Source: Methylibium sp. (GTDB lineage Bacteria > Pseudomonadota > Gammaproteobacteria > Burkholderiales > Burkholderiaceae_C). Taken from it: a DNA stretch of 60,889 nucleotides. The notes beneath the pieces are model-generated. The model did no database searches, was not told the DNA's origin, and saw nothing but the letters and a program-made list of their open reading frames with translations. The position numbers and the translations under genes were made by a program. Location: contig PNNH01000045.1 in NCBI GenBank assembly GCA_013824165.1, positions 1-60,889 of the forward strand. The letters run 5' to 3'. Of the stretch, positions 19,108-28,065 are shown in pieces (within the stretch, counting starts at the first letter, position 1; each line of letters starts with the position of its first letter).

Positions 19108-21927
19108 TCAGTCGTAAACGCCCTTCTCCGGCCGGCGCGCCAGCACCGCGATCGGCGGCGCCCAGCGCTCGCCCCTGGGCTTCTTGCTGGTGATCAGCGT
19201 GATCTCGGAGGGCTCGAAGACCTCGACATTGTGCGTGATCGGCGTGGTCAGCAGGTACTGCGCGCGGGTGCTGCGCAGGAAGTGGCCGACCAGCTGGATG
19301 TTGCGCACGTCCAGGTGCGCGAAAGGCTCGTCGATGAAGACGAAGCCGCCCGCGCTCTCGTCGTCCTTCATCAGACCCACCAGCAGGATCAGGCTCTTCA
19401 GCACCTGCTGGCCGCCCGAGGCCTCGCCGTCGTTCAAGCCAACCTCTCCCTTGCCGTCGAAGTTGAACTTCACATGCAAGCCAGCCTGGGCCAGCACGGT
19501 GTCATCATTGTCCAGATGCGGCAGGTCGGCCTGCGCGATCACGCCGGCCAGCTCGCCCAGCTCCTGTACATTCTTCTTGTAGCGGCGCATGGTGGCGCGC
19601 AGCACGTCGATATAGCGTTCGCGGGCGTTGAAGGCGGCGATGCGTGCCATCTCGTTGCTGGCGCGTCGGTCTTCCAGCTGCGTGCTCTGCTCGTGCACGG
19701 AGGCGTTCATGCGGGCATGGCGATCCTGCACCGCGGGGTCGGTTTCCCACACCCCAGTGTCCAGCTCCTGCTGCACATGGCGCATCGCGATCTCGGCCTG
19801 CTTGGCGTTCTCGAACTCGTCGCGCAGCGCCTGGATCTTGGCCGGCTGTACCCAGCTGGCCGCAAACGCCGCCTTGGCCTCGCGCGAGGCCCTGGCCGCG
19901 AGGGTCAGGTCTTGCCGGCGGCTCTCATGCTCTCGCAGCACGCGCAGCACGCCTTCTTCGCTGGACTTCAGCGAGCCCTGCGCGGCCTCGTAGTCGCGCT
20001 CGCTGCGTGTCGCCTGCGTCAGCGAACGGTCATGCTCGGCTTCCAGCGCAGCCATGCGGCTAGCGGCCTCGACACGCGCCTGGCGCAGTCCGGCCAGGCG
20101 TGCGCGGCCTTCGGCAAACTCGGCCGAGCGCTCGCCCAGTTCGCGCGCAGCCTTGTGGCCTTGCGCGGCGCGCTGCGCATCTTTCAGCTGGCGCTCAACC
20201 TCGGCCTGCTCTTTGGCGATGAGACTGAGCTCGCTGTCATAGCGCGCCAGTTCACGCTCCAGCGCCACCCGGCGCGAATCCAGCGCGGCGACGCCGAACT
20301 GGTAGTCGCGCGCCTCCACCCACAGGCTGCGGCCACCACGGCCGTCACGGTAGTAGGCGTCAGGCGTGATCCACTCTCCGCCGGCGCGGGCTCCCGCCTC
20401 GGTGTCTTTCACGCAGCGGATGCTGCCCAACTGGCGGATCAGCCAGCCCGGCAGCTTGGCGTGCACCTTCAGCGCCGCCAGCAGTGAATCCTTGGGCACG
20501 ACGGCCGGCACGTTCTCTGCATCGGCCACCACATAGTGACGGTAGCGTTCCTTCGCCGCCAGACCGAAGGCGCGACCTTCGTCCGACGAATGTGCCAGCA
20601 CTACCACCCAGCGCGAGGGCCGCAGAAAGCCCTCGGCCGCGGCACGCCAGGCCTCGTCCGCGATGTCGATGCAATCAGCCAGCACATGATGGGCGATGCC
20701 CGCCTCGTCGAGCGCGCGGCGAAAGCGCGTCACTTCGGGCGGCGGCGGTGGCAGGCGCTGGCCGCTCAAGGCTTCCATCGCTGCCTGCGCCTTGCGCGAT
20801 TGGTCGTTCTGGCGCGTGAAGCTCTCGCGCAGCGCATGCTGGCGGCTGGCGAGTTCTTCCAGGCGCTGGGTGAGCTCGGCGCCATCGGCCTCCACCGCGG
20901 CCAGCGCCTTCAGCTCTTCCTCGCGCTTGGCCAGCAGCTCCACCGGCCGCTCGGCTTCACGTGCGGCATCAAAGGCCGCACGGGCCTGCTTGCGCCCGGC
21001 TTCCAATTCGACCAGCTTCTGCTTGGCCGCCTCATGCGCCTGGAACAGCGCATGCAGCTCGGCGCGCTTGGCCGCCATCTGCCGGCTGTCACTTGCAGCA
21101 AACAGGCGCTGACGATGCAAATCGCGCAGCGATTGCGCGGTGCGCTGGCGGCTCTCCGCCCATTGCAGCACCGGCAGCACTTCGGTAGACAGGCGCTCGC
21201 GCTCCTTCAGCCGCAGCTGGTACTGCTGGTAGCTCGTGACGCGATTGGCCAGATCCGAGAGCTGGGCCTGCGTATGCGACAACTCGTGCACCGCCTGCTC
21301 GACTTCCTTCATCAACTGCTGCTGGTGGCTGCGCGCCTGGTCGTAGCGGTCCAACACCTCCTGGTCGCCGAACACCTCAAAGACGAGGCGCAGCAGCTCC
21401 TTGGGCGAGAGCTCACACAGGCGGTCGGTCTGGCCCTGCTCCAGCGCCAGCACGCGGCCGATGGCGCGCGTCAGTCCCGCAGCCTCAAGGCGGCGTTTCC
21501 AGGCCTCGATGCCCAACCAGTCCTTCTCGGCCTTCTCGGCCAGCGCCTCGATCTCGTGCACGCCGTCGACCATCAGATAGCGGCGCTGCCAGTCGCCGCC
21601 ATGGCGCTCGATGCGGCAGGCCAGCGTCACCTGGTCGCTGTAGAGCAGCGAGCTGGCAAAGGGCCGGCTGCTGTTCTGCCGGCTGCGCGGCTTGTTGTCA
21701 ACCAGAGCTCGCAGCCACGCCGTCTCGGCGTTGGCATGCCGCGCATAGGTGCGGAAGGTGCGACCGCCCGAGCATTCCAGCCCCAGCAGCGTGCGCATCG
21801 CGTCCAGCAGCGTGGTCTTGCCCGAGCCGTTCGGGCCGGCGATGGTGATGATGTTGCCGTCCAGCGGCATCGAGACGCGCTGGCAGTAATCCCAGTGCAG
21901 CAGTTCAAGCGATTGCAGATGAAACAT
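19108..21927 (-). CDS. mksB: condensin ATPase subunit MksB (SMC/MukB-like)
   Basis: A 939-residue SMC-type ATPase: N-terminal head with Walker A GPNGSGKTT (31-39), two long coiled-coil arms (about 180-400 and 540-760) flanking a central hinge-like region, and a C-terminal head with signature ASGGQQVLKSL (from about 836) and Walker B FVFIDEP (862-868). Size is well below MukB and close to MksB of the MksBEF family, which organises DNA in bacteria that also have Smc-ScpAB. It is third in an operon after MksF and MksE, 12 bases after the MksE stop. JetC of Wadjet is the main alternative. Confidence 0.85.
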   Translation of the reverse strand: MFHLQSLELLHWDYCQRVSMPLDGNIITIAGPNGSGKTTLLDAMRTLLGLECSGGRTFRTYARHANAETAWLRALVDNKPRSRQNSSRPFASSLLYSDQVTLACRIERHGGDWQRRYLMVDGVHEIEALAEKAEKDWLGIEAWKRRLEAAGLTRAIGRVLALEQGQTDRLCELSPKELLRLVFEVFGDQEVLDRYDQARSHQQQLMKEVEQAVHELSHTQAQLSDLANRVTSYQQYQLRLKERERLSTEVLPVLQWAESRQRTAQSLRDLHRQRLFAASDSRQMAAKRAELHALFQAHEAAKQKLVELEAGRKQARAAFDAAREAERPVELLAKREEELKALAAVEADGAELTQRLEELASRQHALRESFTRQNDQSRKAQAAMEALSGQRLPPPPPEVTRFRRALDEAGIAHHVLADCIDIADEAWRAAAEGFLRPSRWVVVLAHSSDEGRAFGLAAKERYRHYVVADAENVPAVVPKDSLLAALKVHAKLPGWLIRQLGSIRCVKDTEAGARAGGEWITPDAYYRDGRGGRSLWVEARDYQFGVAALDSRRVALERELARYDSELSLIAKEQAEVERQLKDAQRAAQGHKAARELGERSAEFAEGRARLAGLRQARVEAASRMAALEAEHDRSLTQATRSERDYEAAQGSLKSSEEGVLRVLREHESRRQDLTLAARASREAKAAFAASWVQPAKIQALRDEFENAKQAEIAMRHVQQELDTGVWETDPAVQDRHARMNASVHEQSTQLEDRRASNEMARIAAFNARERYIDVLRATMRRYKKNVQELGELAGVIAQADLPHLDNDDTVLAQAGLHVKFNFDGKGEVGLNDGEASGGQQVLKSLILLVGLMKDDESAGGFVFIDEPFAHLDVRNIQLVGHFLRSTRAQYLLTTPITHNVEVFEPSEITLITSKKPRGERWAPPIAVLARRPEKGVYD

Positions 21928-21939
21928 CGGGGCTTCTTT

Positions 21940-22662
21940 TTATTGGAGTTCTTCGCCGTCGTCGTCGATGACGTCCATTTGCTCGGCCTCGCGCAGCCGG
22001 GCTAGCGCTGGCGCGGCCTGCGCATCGGTGCTGCGCGCCAGCACATCGCCCAAAGCGCCGTCCAGGATGCGCGGCGCCAGCGTGTCGTAGTCCAGCAGCA
22101 GGTCCAGCAACGGGCCTTCGGCGATGTCCTCGCCGCGGCGGGTGATGAAACCGTTGCGTTCTAGCAGCTTCAGGTTGGCGTCCAGGCGCAGCTTCTTGCC
22201 GAGCTGATTGCCGAAGTCGGCCAGCAGGCTGCGGTAGGACAAGGTGGGTGCCACGCTGGCGGCCAGCGGCAGTGGCTTGTCGGTGGCGAACATCTCGCCC
22301 TGCCCTTCCTCGCCGGCCTCGCTGCGCGCGATCTGGCGCTGGCGCTTCGGCAGCACGATCAGCGACCACAGCACCACCAGCAGGGCCACGCCGTCACGCG
22401 GCAGGTCGAGGTTGTTGTTGGCCGCCAGGCCGGTCTCGCCGAACACCGCCACCTCGGCGGGGCGCAGCATGGCCACGCTGATGTGGTCGGCATAGAGGTT
22501 GTCGACCACGCGCAGGCCGACGGCCGCCAGCCGGTCGCTCAGCGCAGCCCACAGTTCAGTGTCGATCAAGGCGCGGCGCACGAGCGCATGGCTGCGGGGC
22601 AGCCAGCGGCGGGCCAGCAACTGGGCCGCCAGTTGCGCGGCATCGTCAAGGGTATGGCTCAT
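21940..22662 (-). CDS. mksE: condensin subunit MksE
   Basis: A 240-residue protein between the kleisin-like and SMC-like genes, sharing a 4-base ATGA overlap with the former. It begins DDAAQLAAQLLARRWLPRSHALVRRALID and has a winged-helix-like middle and a segment near residue 165 (LLERNGFITRRGEDIAEGP) that is compatible with MukE/MksE-type accessory subunits, which bind the kleisin and modulate the ATPase. Assignment relies mainly on operon position, size and fold pattern, since this family diverges strongly in sequence. JetB is the equivalent in Wadjet systems. Confidence 0.75.
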   Translation of the reverse strand: MSHTLDDAAQLAAQLLARRWLPRSHALVRRALIDTELWAALSDRLAAVGLRVVDNLYADHISVAMLRPAEVAVFGETGLAANNNLDLPRDGVALLVVLWSLIVLPKRQRQIARSEAGEEGQGEMFATDKPLPLAASVAPTLSYRSLLADFGNQLGKKLRLDANLKLLERNGFITRRGEDIAEGPLLDLLLDYDTLAPRILDGALGDVLARSTDAQAAPALARLREAEQMDVIDDDGEELQ

Positions 22663-23993
22663 TGTTGTTCTTCTGGCGCTGTCTTCGGTTCAGTAGGAGT
22701 GGCGCTGTTGTGCAGCACGCCGTGGCTCATCCAGCGGACGAACTCGTCGCCCACCTCGCCTTGTTCGGCCGACCAGCGCACCCGCCAGGGCTGGCGCGCC
22801 ATATCGCCAGTGGCGCCGCTCAAGTGCTGCGCCTGCGGGTCGCCCAGCAGCGGCAGCAGCTGGGCACGGTAGGCCGCGCGGGCATAGCTGCCGCCCAGCA
22901 CCGCCGGGGCCACGTCTTGTTCGGCGCGGCCCTGGGCGCTCCACAGGTCCAGCAGCTGCTGCATCTGCGCCATCTCGGGCGGCAGGCTCATCACCGCCAG
23001 TTCTCCGGAGGGTGCGGCCAGGCCCTGCGGCAGCGGCTCCAGCAGCTTGGCATTCGGCCGATCGCGTTCGAATTCGCCCTCGGCCATGTCCAGCAGTTCG
23101 TGCTGGGCCACCAGCACCGGGTGCGCCGGACGCGAGAGCGCGCCCAGCGCTAGGTTCTCCAGGAAGGGCACGTTCTGCAACCAACGCCGCACATCGGTGG
23201 TGGTGATGCCGGTGGAGCCCAGCGTGACACGCTGGCGATCCACCTGCTGCAGCGCGCGGTTGAACTGGCTGGCCATCGCCAGCAGGCGCGCCTGTGCCAG
23301 GCCGAGTTCGCGTGCCAGGCGTTCCAGCCGTGCGTTGCCCTGTTCCTGAGCCTGCTCGATGATGGCCTTGAGCGCCTCGCCAGCGCGGTCAACCAGCTTG
23401 AGCGCACGCTCGAAACGCTGGCGTGCGCGGCGGAGATGGAATTCGGAGCCGCTGGCGATCGCATCGGCGAACTCGTCATACAGGCGCGAGAGCTGGGCCT
23501 GCAGATGGCGCAGCTGGGCCGGGTCCAGCGTGCCCAGCGTGTGGGCACCGGCGACATTGGCCAGCAGCGCAGCCAGATCGGCATCCTGCTCGCGCGCCGC
23601 GGACAGGGGCGACAGCAGGCCGATCAGCTGCTGGGCCAGAGGCGTGACGCTGTACTGCTGATTGCTGCCGTCCCAGGCCAGCAACTCGGCCTCGCGCAGA
23701 CGCTTCAGCACCAGCTCCAGCGCCTCGTCGCGCAGCATGTGGAAATGGCGGTTCAGCGTGTCGCGGCTGACGCGCGACTCGGGCAGCGCCATCAGCTCCA
23801 TGAACACCCACACGCGCAGCCGCACCAGGGCCGCCGGCCCGTGGCACAGCGCGCGCAAGGCGTTCAGCAGCGGCTCATTGCGCTCCAGCTGCCACCACAA
23901 CAGGGCTTCGCCAGGCGCTGTGCCGTCGCGGAAATAGTCTTCAAAGCGCAACTCGCCTTCGTCAGCGACTGCGCCCACCTCGTTCTCTGTCAT
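22659..23993 (-). CDS. mksF: condensin kleisin-like subunit MksF
   Basis: A 444-residue, largely helical protein that opens the operon. An N-terminal winged-helix region (about 50-140, with RVSRDTLNRHFHMLRDEA) is followed by heptad-rich helices (about 170-260) and a C-terminal domain, as in MukF/MksF/JetA kleisins that bridge the SMC heads. The start at 23993 (MTENEVG) was chosen because upstream in-frame sequence falls in the intergenic inverted repeat. No clear ribosome binding site exists, and the stretch before the ATG is part of that repeat. Confidence 0.75.
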   Translation of the reverse strand: MTENEVGAVADEGELRFEDYFRDGTAPGEALLWWQLERNEPLLNALRALCHGPAALVRLRVWVFMELMALPESRVSRDTLNRHFHMLRDEALELVLKRLREAELLAWDGSNQQYSVTPLAQQLIGLLSPLSAAREQDADLAALLANVAGAHTLGTLDPAQLRHLQAQLSRLYDEFADAIASGSEFHLRRARQRFERALKLVDRAGEALKAIIEQAQEQGNARLERLARELGLAQARLLAMASQFNRALQQVDRQRVTLGSTGITTTDVRRWLQNVPFLENLALGALSRPAHPVLVAQHELLDMAEGEFERDRPNAKLLEPLPQGLAAPSGELAVMSLPPEMAQMQQLLDLWSAQGRAEQDVAPAVLGGSYARAAYRAQLLPLLGDPQAQHLSGATGDMARQPWRVRWSAEQGEVGDEFVRWMSHGVLHNSATPTEPKTAPEEQQ

Positions 23994-23997
23994 GGCG

Positions 23998-24051
23998 GGA
24001 TTATCCCAGGGCGGCAGGCGAACCGATTCGCGGCCGCCCCCGGGATAATCC
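23998..24051. promoter_or_regulatory. 54-bp inverted repeat between mksF and the histidine kinase gene
   Basis: Nested symmetry: outer arms GGATTATCCC (23998-24007) and GGGATAATCC (24042-24051), middle arms GGGCGGC (24009-24015) and GCCGCCC (24033-24039), and inner arms GCGAA (24018-24022) and TTCGC (24027-24031) around a 4-base loop. Only one or two unpaired bases separate the arms. A -10-like GATAAT occurs in each outer arm on opposite strands, facing the two divergent genes. It could be an operator, cruciform or leader structure. Confidence 0.7.
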
Positions 24052-24100
24052 AAAACTGTTTGGCTCCAATTCGGTGGCCAGACTTGGGGGAGAACTTGCC

Positions 24101-25546
24101 ATGTGGCCTGTCTTGAGCCTGGTGCTGCTCGCCGCCGCCTGCGCTGGCCTGGGCTTTGTGCTCGGGCGGCGCCAGCATGGTGGGGCGCCAACCGCTGAGC
24201 CGATCAGAGGGAGCACCGCGCCAACGAACGGCTTGGACATGCCGCGCATCGAGAACGTCTTTCATCCTGCCAGCAGTGAGGATGAGCGCCGGCGCAATGC
24301 GATCTATGCCAAGGTTTTCAATCTGGTGCCCGATACGCTGACCATCACTCGCATCTCGGACGGCCGCTTCGTCGAGGTCAATCACAACTGGGAAGAGCTG
24401 ACCGGCTTCACCCGCGAGGAAGGCGTCGGCCACACCTCGGCCGAGCTCGGCGTCTGGGTCGAGCCTGAGCAGCGCGCGACTCTGATCGCCACGCTGAAGA
24501 GCGGCGCCAGCGTGCGCGACTTCGACGTGACCTTCAAGCACAAAGAGGGACACCTCTATTACAACAAGGTGTCGGCAAGCATCTTCGAAGCCGAAGGCGA
24601 GGCCTACATGATGCTGGCGGTCAAGGACGTCAGCGCAAAGCGGGCGGCCGACCTCCAGTTGCGCGAGTTGAACCAGACGCTCGAAACCAGGGTGCATCAG
24701 CGCACGCAGAAGCTTGCGCTGGCCAATGAAGAGCTTGGCACGGCACTTGAGCGTCTGCAGCGCGCCCAGGAGGAGCTGGTGCGCTCCGAGAAGTTGGCCG
24801 CATTGGGCGCCCTGGTCGCCGGCGTCGCCCACGAACTGAACACCCCGCTGGGCAATGGTCTGATGGCGGCGACAACACTCGACGACAGATTGCATGAGCT
24901 GGAGCAAAAGCTGGATGCTGGCTTGCGACGCAGCGATCTCGACCACTACATTCGCGACGCCAGAAGCGCCCATCAGCTGATCGTGCGCAATATGGGGCGC
25001 GCTGCCGAACTGGTGCGCAGTTTCAAGCAGGTGGCGATCGACCGCACCAGCTCGCAGCGACGGCGATTCAGGCTCAGGGATGTCGTCGAAGAGACCCTGC
25101 TGACGCTCAGCCAGGCTATCGGACACAGCGGGCACACGCTGGTGAAGAACATCGACGATGACCTGATGCTGGAGAGCTACCCCGGCCCCTTGGGTCAGGT
25201 GCTGGATAACCTCATCAACAACACCCTTGTGCATGCCTTCGAGCCGGGGCAGACAGGACGCATCGAGTTGACGGCCAAGGCCGGTGCGCCAGGCGAGGTC
25301 CACTTCATCGTGCGCGACAACGGCAGCGGCATTGCCGACGCCCATCTGAGCCGCGTCTTTGACCCCTTCTTCACCACCCGTCTGGGCCAGGGCGGTTCAG
25401 GCCTGGGCTTGAACATCGTGCACAACCTGGTGACAGGCCTGCTCGGCGGGCGCATCGACGTCAGCAATGCCGACGGCGGCGGTGCGCGCTTCGACGTGAC
25501 GCTGCCGCTTGAGGCACCGCGGGCGGGAGAGGAGCTGCCGGCCTGA
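24101..25546 (+). CDS. membrane-anchored PAS-domain sensor histidine kinase
   Basis: A 481-residue kinase: one N-terminal transmembrane helix (about 3-22), a PAS domain (about 68-180; FVEVNHNWEELTGFTREE is typical), a short coiled coil (about 185-225), the H box GVAHELNTPLGN with H244, and a C-terminal ATPase domain with N box (NLINNTLVHAF), G1 (VRDNGSGI), F box (FDPFFTT) and G2 (GGSGLGLNIV). It is cytoplasmic except for the anchor. The ATG at 24101 follows a GGGGGAG ribosome binding site. No response regulator is adjacent. The kinase core closely resembles that of the kinase at 54445. Confidence 0.92.
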   Translation: MWPVLSLVLLAAACAGLGFVLGRRQHGGAPTAEPIRGSTAPTNGLDMPRIENVFHPASSEDERRRNAIYAKVFNLVPDTLTITRISDGRFVEVNHNWEELTGFTREEGVGHTSAELGVWVEPEQRATLIATLKSGASVRDFDVTFKHKEGHLYYNKVSASIFEAEGEAYMMLAVKDVSAKRAADLQLRELNQTLETRVHQRTQKLALANEELGTALERLQRAQEELVRSEKLAALGALVAGVAHELNTPLGNGLMAATTLDDRLHELEQKLDAGLRRSDLDHYIRDARSAHQLIVRNMGRAAELVRSFKQVAIDRTSSQRRRFRLRDVVEETLLTLSQAIGHSGHTLVKNIDDDLMLESYPGPLGQVLDNLINNTLVHAFEPGQTGRIELTAKAGAPGEVHFIVRDNGSGIADAHLSRVFDPFFTTRLGQGGSGLGLNIVHNLVTGLLGGRIDVSNADGGGARFDVTLPLEAPRAGEELPA

Positions 25547-25565
25547 GACGCCGCTGCATTGCACC

Positions 25566-27917
25566 TCAGAAGCGCACCACCCAGCTGGCGTTGAACGCGC
25601 GTAGCGTGTTGCGGCGGGTGCTGCTGCCGGCTGCAAAGCCGTCCAGATCGGCGACGTTGCTGGAGACCAGGTTGTCGGCGGCCAGCAGGTTGGCGAAGCC
25701 CAGGCGCAGCTGCGTCATGCGGTCCAGCCGCCAGGAGGCAAAGGCGTCCAGATTGCGCACCGCGCTGCGCCGGCTGAGCTGTCGATCGGTCTGTTGCACC
25801 GCGTAGCTGGGCTGCAGCACCAGGCTTGCGCCGACGGTCCATTGCGTGCGTGCGATGCGCCAGTCGAAACCCATGTTCGCCAGCCACGGTGGCTGCGCTT
25901 CAAGCCGGTTGTCCGGGCCGTCGACCTGCTCCACGCGCGAGCGGTAGAAATTCCAGGCCGCGCGCAACTGCACACCGCTGTCGGTGGCGAAGATCTGCGG
26001 CAGCCATTCCTCGGCGCGCCCCTTGATCTCGAACTCCAGCCCCAGGCTGCTGGCCCGGCCGACGTTGACTGGCCGCGAGACCCAGCGCGGCGCGTCCACC
26101 ACGCCGGGCGCCGGCGCGTTCTCCAGGCTGATGCGCTGGCGTACTAGGTCGTCGATCAACCGATAGAACATGCCGACGCTGAGCACACCGCCGCTCGCCG
26201 GGTAATGCTCGAAGGCCAGATCCAGGCCAGTGGACAGCTCGGGGCGCAACAGCGGATTGCCGGCGCGGTCAGCCGCGATCGGCGTGTTCGTGATGTCGCG
26301 TTCGTAGTTGCCGTTGACGACATAGCGCGCCACCAGCGCACTCAGGTCCGGGAGCTTGAAGCTGCGCGTCAGGCTGGCGCGCAGCAAATCTCGACCCTTG
26401 GCGTCGAAGCGATATTTCAGATGCACCAACGGCGTGGCGATGCGAGCACGATTGTCGATCGGGCCACTGGCATCGGCGCTGTGGGTGCTGACCTGCTCGA
26501 AGCGGATGCCAGGCAACAGGCTGAGCCGTTCGCTGAGCGACCAGTCGTCCTGCACGAACACGGCGGCGCGCTCGATGTCGGCAGTGAAGGGAATGCCGGT
26601 GGCGCTGTCGAAGCGCTCCACGCCGAATTCCCACACGCGGCGCATTTCATGGCGCTGCCGGCGGTCCAGATCCCAGCCGGCACTTAGCATGTGATCGTCG
26701 TCCAGCGAGAGGTTCACCCGGCCACCGAGCGCTAGGCGCTCATCCTCGAAGGTGGTCAGTGAATCGCGCCGCATGATCAGCGCGGCCTGCTTGTCCAGGG
26801 CCTCGTAATGCCCGGCCGTCTCGCGCTCAGTCGATTGCCAGGACGCCTTCAGCTCAGTCCGCCCGCCGCCTTCAAAACGGCGCTGCCACTGGCCATTGAG
26901 GCGGCGCACATTGCTGTCGCTCTCAGTCTGCGAGCCATCGTCCACCGTCTGCCAGGGCGTGCCCTGCAGCGACTTGATGTGCCGCTCGCTGCGACTACGC
27001 GATTCGATGCGCTGGACAAAGCCACCCAGGTTCAGCGTATTCAGATCGTCCAGCTTCCACTGCAGGCGCGGCGCCAGCTGGCCGCTGCCGCTGCGACCGA
27101 TATCACTGCCGGCAATCGCCTGCGCCTGCACTTCACCCAGCCGGGTGCGCGAGATGCGTTCGCTGAGATAGTGAGTGCCTTGCGCGGAGCGCCCGATGTT
27201 GACGGGCAGCACGAAGGACAGGCCTCCGATGCGGTCGCCCCACTGGAAGGCGGTGTTGCCGCCGGGCTGCACGGCGCGGTAGTTCAGGCCGCCACGCCAC
27301 TCGCGCTGCAGCGTGCGGGGCGGCTCGCGCAGCACCACGTTGATGGTGCCGGCCACGCCGGGAAACTCCGCAGTCGCGCCCTTGATGACTTCGATGCGTT
27401 CGACATCGCCCGGTGCCAGGCTGTCGAGCGAGAAACCCGGCGGCGCCGGCTCGCCATTGATCAGCACCTGGGTGTAGCCGCCGCCCAGGCCCCGCAGGCG
27501 CGGCGCGCCGCCGTCCATCGAGACGCCGGGCAGTCGCTTGAGCACATCGGTGACGTCGATGTCGCCCTGCCGGTCCAGCTCTTCGCGGCCATAGATGGAC
27601 ATGGCCGCGCTTTGGCGCCGGCGATTGCTGTCATCGGACTCGCCCGAGCCGCTGATCTCGACCCGCGGCATCGCCTGGGGCGACTCGGCCGCTGGCGCCG
27701 ACGCGGCTGCCGCGCGCGGCGCTACCGTACTGGGGGCCGACGCGGGCAGAGCGGGTGCGGCCGCTGTCTGGGCGCTGGCAGCGGTCGCCAGCATGACCAG
27801 CAAGGCCGCCAGCACGAGCAGCGATGCACCCAAGTGCCAACGCGGCGCTGCGAGCCGCCGGCAGGCCATACTGCGGCAATCGGGCTGAGGCGCCGTCGGA
27901 CGGTGTGAGGTGTTCAT
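25566..27917 (-). CDS. TonB-dependent receptor
   Basis: A 783-residue outer-membrane receptor. The long N-terminus contains a hydrophobic signal segment (LGASLLVLAALLVMLATAASA) and an Ala/Pro-rich linker, then a TonB-box-like RVEISG, a plug with VLKRLPGVSMDGG, RLRGLGGGYTQVLING and DVERIEVIKGATAEFPGVAGTINVV, and a barrel ending with Phe (WVVRF). The GxYTQVLINGEP pattern belongs to the broader TonB-receptor class and not to the strict siderophore class. It stands alone, convergent with the histidine kinase and divergent from the repeat protein. Ligand unknown. Confidence 0.9.
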   Translation of the reverse strand: MNTSHRPTAPQPDCRSMACRRLAAPRWHLGASLLVLAALLVMLATAASAQTAAAPALPASAPSTVAPRAAAASAPAAESPQAMPRVEISGSGESDDSNRRRQSAAMSIYGREELDRQGDIDVTDVLKRLPGVSMDGGAPRLRGLGGGYTQVLINGEPAPPGFSLDSLAPGDVERIEVIKGATAEFPGVAGTINVVLREPPRTLQREWRGGLNYRAVQPGGNTAFQWGDRIGGLSFVLPVNIGRSAQGTHYLSERISRTRLGEVQAQAIAGSDIGRSGSGQLAPRLQWKLDDLNTLNLGGFVQRIESRSRSERHIKSLQGTPWQTVDDGSQTESDSNVRRLNGQWQRRFEGGGRTELKASWQSTERETAGHYEALDKQAALIMRRDSLTTFEDERLALGGRVNLSLDDDHMLSAGWDLDRRQRHEMRRVWEFGVERFDSATGIPFTADIERAAVFVQDDWSLSERLSLLPGIRFEQVSTHSADASGPIDNRARIATPLVHLKYRFDAKGRDLLRASLTRSFKLPDLSALVARYVVNGNYERDITNTPIAADRAGNPLLRPELSTGLDLAFEHYPASGGVLSVGMFYRLIDDLVRQRISLENAPAPGVVDAPRWVSRPVNVGRASSLGLEFEIKGRAEEWLPQIFATDSGVQLRAAWNFYRSRVEQVDGPDNRLEAQPPWLANMGFDWRIARTQWTVGASLVLQPSYAVQQTDRQLSRRSAVRNLDAFASWRLDRMTQLRLGFANLLAADNLVSSNVADLDGFAAGSSTRRNTLRAFNASWVVRF

Positions 27918-28065
27918 CGGGGGCGGATTACAGCATGGCAGAACGAAGTTCTTCAGCGCTGGTGCGCGCCGTCTGGCCGTCAGCGACGGCACGCTTTGCG
28001 GTCAACGCTCATGGGGCCACAATCGTTGTGCAAGCCATTGGACTTCATCGGATTGGAATACCCGC

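Noticed and set aside
18386-19117. Plus-strand frames encoding SPHG or MGAL repeats across the 12-bp array
   Set aside because: All six frames stay open across a 12-bp repeat; only the minus-strand frame has a signal segment, CxxC and family-like C-terminus.
19108-23993. Complete Wadjet (JetABCD) defence system
   Set aside because: No Toprim/DUF3322-DUF2220 JetD gene lies on either side; neighbours are a histidine kinase and the His-rich metal protein.
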